Source: Ruminococcus flavefaciens (GTDB taxonomy: Bacteria; Bacillota; Clostridia; Oscillospirales; Ruminococcaceae). Taken from it: DNA of 29,287 bases. Positions within the stretch are counted from its first letter, which is position 1. Every line of letters begins with the position of its first letter. The stretch covers positions 1-29,287 of the forward strand of contig SFMO01000070.1 in assembly GCA_004554385.1 (NCBI GenBank). The letters run 5' to 3'. The translations under genes were made by a program, and so were the position numbers. The notes under the pieces are model-generated. The model made no database searches. It was not told the DNA's origin and saw only the letters and a list, made by a program, of their open reading frames with translations. Shown piece after piece: positions 8,106 through 14,793 of this stretch.

Positions 8106-8558
8106 TTAAAAATTTTTTTCAGTATTTATTTGATATTCTTTTCTGATTGAATCTATGCCCGCAGCCCCAAAAGCCACTCCCATAATAATAATAACTATAA
8201 AAACAAGGTTACCACCTTTTTCTTCCTTGGGACAATAATAGTCCGTCGGATCATTAGGATCAATAAAGAACTTTACTGTCTCTCCTACGTTTACGTTGGG
8301 TATTTTTTGAGAGATCGGACCATTTGCTTTAAAAGACTCACCATTATAAACATAAGAATATACTGGCATATGAGTTCTTTTATTATCGTAGTTGTAGCTG
8401 TCAACTATATTTTCTACCACAGCCACGGTCTCAAAAGTGCATTTTTTAGACTTTTCAACAGACATATTTTTTATAAAAAAACCAAATACAAATAATAAGC
8501 AGCCAATAAGTATGAATAATATTCCGCCGGGACTAAACCATGCAAACATTTTTTTCAT
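8106..8558 (-). CDS. DUF3592-like membrane protein, second copy
   Basis: A 150-residue protein with one membrane segment at each end (about 10-28 and 117-135) and a 75-residue beta-rich domain between, probably extracytoplasmic. The core pattern is AVVENIV, then MPVYSYVYNGESF, then GETVKFFIDPNDPTDYY. The same pattern occurs in the gene at 9056-9670, so the two are diverged paralogues separated by a GNAT gene. Function is unknown for the family. This gene is visibly richer in A and T codons than its neighbours, which hints at a different origin. AAGGGA precedes the ATG. It is 18 bp upstream of the carboxynorspermidine dehydrogenase gene. Confidence 0.75.
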   Translation of the reverse strand: MKKMFAWFSPGGILFILIGCLLFVFGFFIKNMSVEKSKKCTFETVAVVENIVDSYNYDNKRTHMPVYSYVYNGESFKANGPISQKIPNVNVGETVKFFIDPNDPTDYYCPKEEKGGNLVFIVIIIMGVAFGAAGIDSIRKEYQINTEKNF

Positions 8559-8573
8559 TTGATAATATCCCTT

Positions 8574-9038
8574 TCAATCTTTTATTTTCAGCTTCATATT
8601 TGTAAAGCCTGTGTTTTCAACTTCAAAGCCCATCTGCTTATAAAGCTGATAGCCGTCCTCAGAGGCTTTCAGCTCGATATAGTCAAGCTCCATGACCTTT
8701 GCGTCGGATATGAGCAGCTCCATAAGCGCCGTAGCTATACCCTGTCGGCGGTGGCTTGCCTCAGTGAATACATTCAGCACCGTTCCCACACGCCCATTGG
8801 GGAAGTTGGGATTTGGAGGAAGCTCCCTTACCGCAAGGAAAGCCGAGCCGACTATCTTTCCGCCGTCCTCTGCAAGATATGCAAACAGGTCGCAGTTGAG
8901 GTGGTCTGAGTAGTACCTTGGCAGCTTAGCCTTTATCTGAGCTGCCTGTGCTGTTGTCATATCGGGAAAGTCCTCACGGAGGTACTTCATGCGTATCTCT
9001 GCAAGTCCCGAGACATTCTGTGCTCTGAAAATGTTCAT
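8574..9038 (-). CDS. GNAT family N-acetyltransferase
   Basis: A 154-residue single GNAT domain. Motif A is VLNVFTEASHRRQGIATALMELL, with RRQGIA forming the acetyl-CoA pyrophosphate loop. The later segment YIELKASEDGYQLYKQMGFE is motif B. The acceptor is unknown. Because the gene lies among polyamine genes, a polyamine or an amine intermediate is a tempting substrate, but the sequence does not look like SpeG or PaiA type enzymes and that link is only positional. The start at 9038 has a poor ribosome binding site and lies 17 bp after the upstream gene. Confidence 0.85.
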   Translation of the reverse strand: MNIFRAQNVSGLAEIRMKYLREDFPDMTTAQAAQIKAKLPRYYSDHLNCDLFAYLAEDGGKIVGSAFLAVRELPPNPNFPNGRVGTVLNVFTEASHRRQGIATALMELLISDAKVMELDYIELKASEDGYQLYKQMGFEVENTGFTNMKLKIKD

Positions 9039-9055
9039 GTCAGATTCTGCCTTTC

Positions 9056-9670
9056 TTATTCCCTTTGATCGTCATAAGGATCGTAGTCATTTTCTTCGTT
9101 ATTCTGTAAAGCTTTTTTCTTTTTTGAAGCCCTGACAGCTATTCTTACAATAACAGCAGCTATAACTGCCAGAAGCACTATAGGTATTATCAGTATCAGC
9201 ATGAACAGCTTTGAGAAGCTGCTGCCGAAGTCCTTTATCACCTTGGTAGTATTATATTCGGGGTCATACATCTTTCCGGGGTTCACATCGGATATGAGGA
9301 TCTCCACCTTTTCCCCTTCCTCATATTTCTTTTCGCCTGAGGCCACGCTTCCGTGAACGCTGTAGGTCTTGCCTTTATATTCATACTCATAAACGGGAGT
9401 ATACACCTTATCGATTTTGTTGTCCGAACCATCGCTGCTGTCGGATTCACGAACAATGTTTTCCGCAATAACAGCGGTAACAGAAACATTATACTGTGTG
9501 GTATCCTGCTTTATTGCGTCGTTCACCATATTTTTTGCAAAAACAAACGGTATTATCACGCCAACAGCCACCAGAAAAATCAGGACCGCAACCAAAACTA
9601 TTATCAGTCCGACGCGGCTGTTTCTTTTACTTTCTGCAATGTCTTCTTCGTTATAAGAGTTATTATCCAT
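9056..9670 (-). CDS. DUF3592-like membrane protein, first copy
   Basis: A 204-residue protein. It has an N-terminal charged stretch, a strong membrane segment (about 22-45), an extracytoplasmic domain (about 50-140) with AVIAENIV, YTPVYEYEYKGKTYSVHG and GEKVEILISDVNPGKMYDP, a second membrane segment (about 155-178), and an acidic, Asp/Glu-rich cytoplasmic tail. It is a paralogue of the shorter protein two genes downstream. The family has no assigned function. The ATG has TGAGGT just upstream, and the gene follows speB by 23 bp. Confidence 0.75.
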   Translation of the reverse strand: MDNNSYNEEDIAESKRNSRVGLIIVLVAVLIFLVAVGVIIPFVFAKNMVNDAIKQDTTQYNVSVTAVIAENIVRESDSSDGSDNKIDKVYTPVYEYEYKGKTYSVHGSVASGEKKYEEGEKVEILISDVNPGKMYDPEYNTTKVIKDFGSSFSKLFMLILIIPIVLLAVIAAVIVRIAVRASKKKKALQNNEENDYDPYDDQRE

Positions 9671-9693
9671 AGTATACCTCAGAACGGCTCAGT

Positions 9694-10545
9694 TCATGAA
9701 AGTGCAAGGAGCATTTCCCTGATTATCTTGCAGGCAACTGCTGTGGAAACACCGCTCTGGTCGTAAACAGGACTGAGCTCGTTCACGTCGCAGCCTACGA
9801 TGTTGAGCCTGCTGCAAACAAGAGTCACAGCCTTTCTCAGCTCGTCAAAGGACACACCGCCTGCCTCGGGAGTTCCCGTACCCGGGAATATTGACGGGTC
9901 AAGAACATCAAGGTCAAGGGTGAAGTAAACATTCCTGCCCTTCAGCTTTTCAACGACTTCTTCAAGGCCGTCGAAACTGAATTTATGCATTTCCGTATGC
10001 TCGTCCGCAAAGTAAAACTCCTCACGGTCGCCGCTTCGGATACCGAACTGGAAGATATGACCGTCACCGACAAGCTCGTAGCAGCGTCTCAGCACGCAGG
10101 CATGGGACAATTTCTGTCCGAGGTAGTCGTCGCGGAGGTCCGCATGGGCGTCAAAGTGGACGATGTAAAGGTCGTCATACTTATCATTCACAGCCCTGAC
10201 AGAGCCGAGAGTCACAAGGTGCTCACCGCCTATCATAAAGGGCAGCTTGCCGTCTGCAAGTATCTCGTCTGCACGGGCGGTAATGTCTGCAACCGCCTGC
10301 TCGGTGCTTCCGAAAGGGAGCTCAAGGTCTCCGCTGTCGAAGTAGCTGTGATCGGTCATATCCTTGTCCTGATAAGGGCTGTAGGTCTCGATGCCGAAGC
10401 TCTCATTGCGGATAGCAGAGGGAGCGAATCTCGTTCCCGGGCGAAAGCTTGTGGTACCGTCAAAGCCTGCTCCGAAGAGGACTATCTTTGAGTCCTCATA
10501 TTCGCTGTCGCAGGCGATAAAAGTCTGTATATTCTTATTCAACAT
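9694..10545 (-). CDS. speB: Agmatinase (ureohydrolase family)
   Basis: A 283-residue manganese ureohydrolase that hydrolyses agmatine to putrescine and urea in the cytosol. Metal ligands are H109 in GGEHL, D132/H134/D136 in FDAHAD, and D211/D213 in LDLDVLDP; the GTGTPEAGG substrate loop (222-230) is intact. The length matches bacterial agmatinases. Its ATG lies inside the end of speE (11-bp overlap) with a GGAG about 10 nt upstream. Because it follows directly after speE, an alternative substrate is N1-aminopropylagmatine, the intermediate of the Thermus-type spermidine route; sequence alone does not separate the two. Confidence 0.93.
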   Translation of the reverse strand: MLNKNIQTFIACDSEYEDSKIVLFGAGFDGTTSFRPGTRFAPSAIRNESFGIETYSPYQDKDMTDHSYFDSGDLELPFGSTEQAVADITARADEILADGKLPFMIGGEHLVTLGSVRAVNDKYDDLYIVHFDAHADLRDDYLGQKLSHACVLRRCYELVGDGHIFQFGIRSGDREEFYFADEHTEMHKFSFDGLEEVVEKLKGRNVYFTLDLDVLDPSIFPGTGTPEAGGVSFDELRKAVTLVCSRLNIVGCDVNELSPVYDQSGVSTAVACKIIREMLLALS

Positions 10546-11386
10546 CTCTGAGAAGCTCCTCTACATAGCATGGGAGTGCAAAAGCTCCCGTGTGAAGTCT
10601 CGGGTTGTAGTAGCGTGTCTTGATACCGAGCATACTCCATTTGGTGCCGTTATAGTCGTTGGTCGGGTGATATTTCTTTGAGGCAAATCCGAAGAGCCAG
10701 TGTCCCGAGGGATAGGTCGGGATATGAGCCTGATAGACCTTGCTTATGGGGAAGCTCTCCACGATGCGCTTGTGTGAGCGCTGCATAGCGGCAGCGTCCT
10801 CGTCGTAGAAGGGGCTCTCATGCTGATTTACCATGATACCGTCGTCACGGAGCGCCTTGAAACAGCTTCCGTAGAACTCCTTGGTGAAGAGTCCCTCTCC
10901 GGGACCGAAGGGGTCTGTGGAATCCACGATTATAACATCGTACTGATCTGTACAGCGGCGTATGAACTTGACGCCGTCCTCATAATAGACATGTACTCTC
11001 GGGTCGTCAAAGCGGCAGGCTGTAGTTGGCAGGAATTTCTTGCTGACCTCGACTACCAGCTCGTCTATTTCCACAAGGTCTATGCTCTCGACTGAGGCAT
11101 AGCGTGTGAGCTCGCGGACAACTCCGCCGTCGCCTGCACCGATGACCAGTATATTCTTCGGGTTCGGGTGAACAGCCATAGGCACATGGGTTATCATCTC
11201 GTGATAAATGAACTCGTCCTTTTCGGTGAGCATCATATATCCGTCAAGAGTGAGAAAACGTCCGAACTCCTTTGAGTCAAAAACGTCGATACGCTGGAAC
11301 TCGCTGTTGCCGCTGTAGAGCTGATGATCGACCTTTATTGAAAATTTAACGTTTGGAGTGTGTCTCTCCGTGAACCATAATTCCAT
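10535..11386 (-). CDS. speE: Spermidine synthase (putrescine aminopropyltransferase)
   Basis: A 283-residue Rossmann-fold aminopropyltransferase. It transfers the aminopropyl group of decarboxylated S-adenosylmethionine to putrescine, making spermidine and methylthioadenosine. Visible are the substrate loop LDGYMMLTEKDEFIYHEM (47-64), the GAGDGG cofactor motif (83-88), LVEID (104-108) and the catalytic VDSTDPFGPGEGLF segment (D155, D158). GGAGGT lies 7 nt upstream of the ATG. Its decarboxy-SAM would come from SpeD at the head of the operon. A 190-bp structured gap separates it from the upstream membrane-protein gene. Confidence 0.94.
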   Translation of the reverse strand: MELWFTERHTPNVKFSIKVDHQLYSGNSEFQRIDVFDSKEFGRFLTLDGYMMLTEKDEFIYHEMITHVPMAVHPNPKNILVIGAGDGGVVRELTRYASVESIDLVEIDELVVEVSKKFLPTTACRFDDPRVHVYYEDGVKFIRRCTDQYDVIIVDSTDPFGPGEGLFTKEFYGSCFKALRDDGIMVNQHESPFYDEDAAAMQRSHKRIVESFPISKVYQAHIPTYPSGHWLFGFASKKYHPTNDYNGTKWSMLGIKTRYYNPRLHTGAFALPCYVEELLRDVE

Positions 11387-11415
11387 ACAATACCTCCGTT
11401 TTAAATCAAATTTTT

Positions 11416-11586
11416 ATGGCTTTGCCATTAAATCCTGAAGCCTTCAGCTCTTAGCCATCAGGAAGCGGCTTCGCCCCATTATTATCGGGCGGATAATCTC
11501 CCAACAGGAGCCACCGCCCCTGCAATGGGCTGACGGCTAATGGCTGACAGCTAAGATCATTTTTTTGCAACGCAAAATTATGATCT
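11416..11586 (-). repeat. Nested palindromic intergenic element upstream of speE
   Basis: The 190-bp gap before speE is filled with ordered inverted repeats. An outer pair (TTAGCCATCAG 11451-11461 with CTGACGGCTAA 11530-11540, one G-U) encloses CCCATT/AATGGG (11475-11480, 11524-11529), then GGGCGG/CCGCCC (11487-11492, 11514-11519), then CTCC/GGAG (11498-11501, 11507-11510), together one long imperfect hairpin. A 13-bp tandem repeat follows (11528-11540 and 11542-11554, one mismatch). Small hairpins lie at 11416-11428, 11435-11447 and 11462-11472. An imperfect stem (about 11555-11586) spans the stop codon of the preceding gene. It reads as a mobile palindromic repeat (REP or MITE-like) or a structured RNA inserted in the operon. 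Confidence 0.7.
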
Positions 11587-12078
11587 GTCCACAGGCGGCT
11601 TGCCTGCAGGCGGATTAACGCCGGCGAGCTTGAATGAAAGCTTCATGAAAACAGGTGTTACGATAAGAATGATTATGTATGCTACAACTAAACTGATGAT
11701 AAGTGACTTGATGAACATTACTGCAAAAGGCGGGAGCTGTGCGTGTCCGTGGCTCATCTTCATAACAAGTGCACGAACGAGGATTATCATTGCAAGTGTG
11801 ATGACCGGAGTATAGATAAGGTCAGATACGAGTGCCTTTACAAGATTTGCAGGCATGCTGCGCTCATTGAGCTTCATAGCCTTTACAGCGCCGTCCTCGA
11901 CCTTTTTCATGGGAACGATAAGACCAATGATAAGGCTTATTACGGTACTTGCCGCAAAGCTCAGAAGAAACGGCACGAGCTGAAAGCCCTCTCCTGATGT
12001 CAGATTGCCTGTAAGTGACAGACAAAAGCTCAGGGTAACTCCCATAAGCACACTCATGATGATTCCTACTTTTTTCAT
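11578..12078 (-). CDS. Four-helix membrane protein of unknown function
   Basis: About 166 residues with four predicted membrane segments (roughly 6-25, 36-58, 83-106 and 122-148), short loops, a His-containing loop MSHGHAQ between segments 3 and 4, and a proline-rich tail. It loosely recalls small DUF2798-type membrane proteins, but I do not recognise it with confidence. The ATG at 12078 fits the AAGGAAGG box better than a TTG two codons upstream. It lies between the arginine decarboxylase and spermidine synthase genes, so a role in moving polyamines or their precursors is possible, from position alone. Confidence 0.75.
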   Translation of the reverse strand: MKKVGIIMSVLMGVTLSFCLSLTGNLTSGEGFQLVPFLLSFAASTVISLIIGLIVPMKKVEDGAVKAMKLNERSMPANLVKALVSDLIYTPVITLAMIILVRALVMKMSHGHAQLPPFAVMFIKSLIISLVVAYIIILIVTPVFMKLSFKLAGVNPPAGKPPVDRS

Positions 12079-12157
12079 TTTCAATTTTCCTTCCTTTAAA
12101 CCAAAAATCTATATAAAACGTCTGCCCCCCCCTAACGGGCATTGCGTTTCATATCAA

Positions 12158-13609
12158 TCACATATCGAGGACATTGAGCCTTTCGATGTTTATATCCTCA
12201 GTACCCGTCATCTGACAGCCTTTTTCCTTGGCATATCTGATGTACTCGATTATCTCGGGAGTTATGAGCTCTCCGGGAGCGAGTATCGGTATTCCGGGAG
12301 GATAGCACATTACGAACTCGCTGCACACATGACCTGCCGCCTCATCAAGAGGGAGAGAGCGCTTACTTGCATAGAATGCCTTTCGCGGAGTTTCCGCAAC
12401 TACGGGGCTGATATACTCCTGAGTGAGCATATCCGCACTGCTTTTTCCGAAGCGGCGCTTTATCTCGGCAAGAGCGCTGATAAGACGCTCTATGTCACGT
12501 TTTCTGTCGCCGACAGAGATGTAAGCGAGAACGTTTCCTATATCTCCGAATTCTATCTGTATGTCATATTCGTCGCGGAGAAGGTCATAGACCTCGATAC
12601 CTGCCAGACCTATGGGCAGAGTGTAGATGCTCAGCTTTGAGACATCGAAATCATAGATGCTGTCGCCGTTGATAAGCTCTCTTGAATAGGCATAATATCC
12701 GCCTATGCCGTTTATTTCGGAACGGGCATACTCAGCCATCTCAACGGTCTGAGCAAATATCTCCTTGCCGCTGAGAGCAAGTCTCTTACGGGATATATCA
12801 AGACTTGACAGCAGCAGATAAGAAGCGCTTGTGGTCTGGGTAAGGTTTATCACCTGACGCATATAGTCTGCGTTTATATTTTTCCCCATGAGGAGGAAAG
12901 AGCTCTGTGTAAGGCTTCCGCCAGACTTGTGCATACTTACGGAGGCACAGTCCGCACCTGCCGCCATAGCTGTCAGAGGGAAGTTGTCGCCGAAGTAGAA
13001 ATGGGTACCGTGAGCCTCGTCCACAAGGACAAGCATACCATGGGCATGAGCTAGCTCTGTTATTTTTTTCAGGTCTGAGCAAATGCCGTAGTATGTGGGA
13101 TTGTTGACCATGATAGCCTTTGCGTCGGGATTTTCGCGGATAGCCTGCTCCACCTGTGAAACCGACATGCCCAGTGCGATACCCAGCTTGTGATTGACAT
13201 CGGGGTTTACATACACAGGCACAGCACCTGTGAGTATTATAGCATTGATGGCGCTTCTGTGGACATTACGGGGCATGATTATCTTGTCGCCCTCCTTGCA
13301 GGCATACATTATCATGCTCTGCACCGCAGAGGTAGTTCCGCCCACCATGAAGAAGGCATTAGCCGCACCGAATGCCTCAGCCGCCAGCATTTCAGCATCC
13401 TTGATGACGGATACCGGGTGACACAGATTGTCCAGAGGCTTCATTGAGTTTACATCAACATTCATGCAGTCCTCACCGAGAAACTCGGTAAGCTCCATAT
13501 TTCCTCTTCCACGCTTATGTCCCGGAACATCAAAGGGCACTACTCTCATGCGGCGGAATTTTCTCAGTGCTTCGTAGATAGGTGCATTTACCTGGGAAAG
13601 CTCAGCCAT
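12158..13609 (-). CDS. speA: Arginine decarboxylase (Orn/Lys/Arg decarboxylase, fold I)
   Basis: A 483-residue PLP enzyme of the Bacillus SpeA type (aspartate aminotransferase fold, no wing domain). Motifs are DVPGHKRG (27-34), FMVGGTTSAVQSMI (87-100), PRNVHRSA (113-120), DEAHGTHF (197-204) with the cofactor-pairing aspartate, and SMHKSGGSLTQSS with the Schiff-base lysine K228. Family members use arginine, lysine or ornithine. Arginine is inferred because agmatinase is in the same operon and would be useless otherwise. The start overlaps speD by 8 bp with only a weak GGAA, so translation is probably coupled. Confidence 0.9.
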   Translation of the reverse strand: MAELSQVNAPIYEALRKFRRMRVVPFDVPGHKRGRGNMELTEFLGEDCMNVDVNSMKPLDNLCHPVSVIKDAEMLAAEAFGAANAFFMVGGTTSAVQSMIMYACKEGDKIIMPRNVHRSAINAIILTGAVPVYVNPDVNHKLGIALGMSVSQVEQAIRENPDAKAIMVNNPTYYGICSDLKKITELAHAHGMLVLVDEAHGTHFYFGDNFPLTAMAAGADCASVSMHKSGGSLTQSSFLLMGKNINADYMRQVINLTQTTSASYLLLSSLDISRKRLALSGKEIFAQTVEMAEYARSEINGIGGYYAYSRELINGDSIYDFDVSKLSIYTLPIGLAGIEVYDLLRDEYDIQIEFGDIGNVLAYISVGDRKRDIERLISALAEIKRRFGKSSADMLTQEYISPVVAETPRKAFYASKRSLPLDEAAGHVCSEFVMCYPPGIPILAPGELITPEIIEYIRYAKEKGCQMTGTEDINIERLNVLDM

Positions 13610-14372
13610 TTCCGAACACGTTCCTTCCGCTGAAAATTTCTATCATTTCCCGCTGGAGCGCATTGGTTATCTCAAGTCTGCGTCTTGGCGGGAGCTCGTT
13701 GACATCTGTATTGAACAGGTAATTCTGAAGGTCAAGCTCTTTTATGAGCATTTTCGTGTGGAACATATTTGCCTGATAGACATTTATATCCACAGCGTAG
13801 TATTTATCGAGTATCTTTGCGTCGATGTAATTCTGTATAGAGGTGATATCGTGGTCGATAAAAAGCTTTTCGCCGTCAAGGTTACGGGTAAAGCCTCTTA
13901 CTCTGTAGTCCATAGTGATTATATCCGAATCGAAGCTTCCTATGAGGTAATCGAGGGCAGTCAGCGGAGTTATCTTGCCACAGGTAGCAACATCGATGTC
14001 CACACGGAATGTAGCGATAGAGGTATCGGGGTGGAATTCGGGATAAGTATGGACTGTTACGTGGCTCTTGTCGAGATGAGCCACAGTCTCCGAACCGCCT
14101 GCAGGTATCATAGTATCGTCGGCGATAAGGAATGTTGCAGATGCGCCCTGTGGGTCGTAATCCTGTCTTGAAACGCTGAGCACCTGTGCTCCTATCATCT
14201 CGGTGACATGGGTCATTATATCCGTTATACGCTCAGAGTTGTACTGCTCGTCAACATAGGCGATATACTCCTGCTGAGAGCGCGCTGTCTTGGCATAACA
14301 GACGTCATAGATATTGAAGCTCAGAGATTTTGTCAGGTTATTGAACCCGTAAAGTTTCAGTTTATTCTCCAT
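13602..14372 (-). CDS. speD: S-adenosylmethionine decarboxylase proenzyme, E. coli type
   Basis: A 256-residue proenzyme of the long (class 1A) type. The segment LDKSHVTVHTYPE (100-112) is almost the E. coli sequence; self-cleavage before S103 would make the pyruvoyl cofactor and two subunits. The enzyme makes decarboxylated SAM, the aminopropyl donor for SpeE. The C-terminal half (RGFTRNLDGEKLFIDHDITSIQNYI onward) also follows the long family and is absent from the short Bacillus and Thermotoga form. It is the first gene of the operon. AAGGTG lies 7 nt before the ATG, immediately after an intrinsic terminator in the leader, so its expression probably depends on read-through. Confidence 0.95.
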   Translation of the reverse strand: MENKLKLYGFNNLTKSLSFNIYDVCYAKTARSQQEYIAYVDEQYNSERITDIMTHVTEMIGAQVLSVSRQDYDPQGASATFLIADDTMIPAGGSETVAHLDKSHVTVHTYPEFHPDTSIATFRVDIDVATCGKITPLTALDYLIGSFDSDIITMDYRVRGFTRNLDGEKLFIDHDITSIQNYIDAKILDKYYAVDINVYQANMFHTKMLIKELDLQNYLFNTDVNELPPRRRLEITNALQREMIEIFSGRNVFGNG

Positions 14373-14389
14373 AATACCACACCTTCAAA

Positions 14390-14431
14390 CAAAAAATGCA
14401 CACAAAAGACCTTACCAGCCATTGTGTGCAT
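14390..14431 (-). terminator. Leader terminator (attenuator) just before speD
   Basis: A perfect 10-bp stem (14422-14431 with 14396-14405) and 16-nt loop are followed on the minus strand by T6 and TTTG (14386-14396). It ends about 15 nt before the speD ATG and lies inside the transcribed leader, so it can stop transcription before the operon. This is the usual layout of a riboswitch or attenuator expression platform. Confidence 0.85.
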
Positions 14432-14450
14432 GAAATATTATGCGGAAAGC

Positions 14451-14692
14451 GCAGAAACTTCATTTACGGTTTCAGAGTCTATACAAGCAAGTACTACCTT
14501 TTACCACTCTTATTGACCTTTCACAAGCTGATGAGAACTTATAAAAACTTTATCGACGCGCAGTCGAATCAATAAGGCAACAGAAGTTGCCAGCCGATAT
14601 ATCGGCATTCGGCATTTGACCCGGCTGTCCGTATGGCCTCGACTCCGAGAGGAGTGGTCAATAGTCTTGCGCTGAAACCGAAGCTTCTCTGC
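14451..14692 (-). ncRNA. Candidate structured regulatory leader RNA of the polyamine operon
   Basis: Between the promoter and the leader terminator the minus strand can fold as one closed domain. The 5' end pairs with the 3' end (CGGTTTCAG 14672-14680 with CTGAAACCG 14467-14475, 9 of 9; plus GCAGA/TCTGC at 14688-14692 and 14451-14455). A second helix pairs 14656-14663 with 14511-14518 (8 of 8). Inside are four small hairpins at 14642-14655, 14593-14606 (self-complementary), 14576-14591 and 14553-14567. The 14656-14661 segment can alternatively pair with 14616-14621, and 14652-14658 with 14503-14509, so the RNA has mutually exclusive folds. I see none of the conserved cores of SAM, T-box, lysine, TPP, FMN or cobalamin RNAs. 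The ligand is unknown; a polyamine, SAM or arginine would make sense for these genes. Confidence 0.65.
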
Positions 14693-14702
14693 AATTCATT
14701 TT

Positions 14703-14731
14703 ATTTTATCATACAATGACATTTTTGTCAA
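14703..14731 (-). promoter_or_regulatory. Promoter of the polyamine operon
   Basis: Minus strand: -35 TTGACA (14726-14731), 17-bp spacer, -10 TAAAAT (14703-14708). The start near 14696 gives a leader of roughly 320 nt before speD. The promoter lies between the terminator of the GGDEF gene and the structured leader, so it begins a new transcription unit. Confidence 0.82.
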
Positions 14732-14765
14732 TAGCTATACATATTTTATATCATGTCCGCGGCAG

Positions 14766-14793
14766 AAAAAAAGCTGCCGTTCTCACAGCAGCT
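14766..14793 (-). terminator. Terminator of the GGDEF gene
   Basis: Minus strand: stem AGCTGC (14788-14793) with GCAGCT (14772-14777), followed by T7 (14766-14772). It starts at the stop codon itself. Confidence 0.8.

Noticed and set aside
14571..14625. Possible SAM-I/SAM-IV riboswitch because of GGCAAC and GCCGGGTCAAA-like motifs before speD
   Set aside because: The order and spacing do not match: there is no AGAGxGGxGGAGGGA segment, no kink-turn helix and no GAUGAAACC partner. The GGCAAC simply pairs with GTTGCC in a local 6-bp hairpin.
14386..14700. T-box leader
   Set aside because: No AGGGTGGNACCGCG antiterminator sequence and no AGUA/specifier arrangement is visible.
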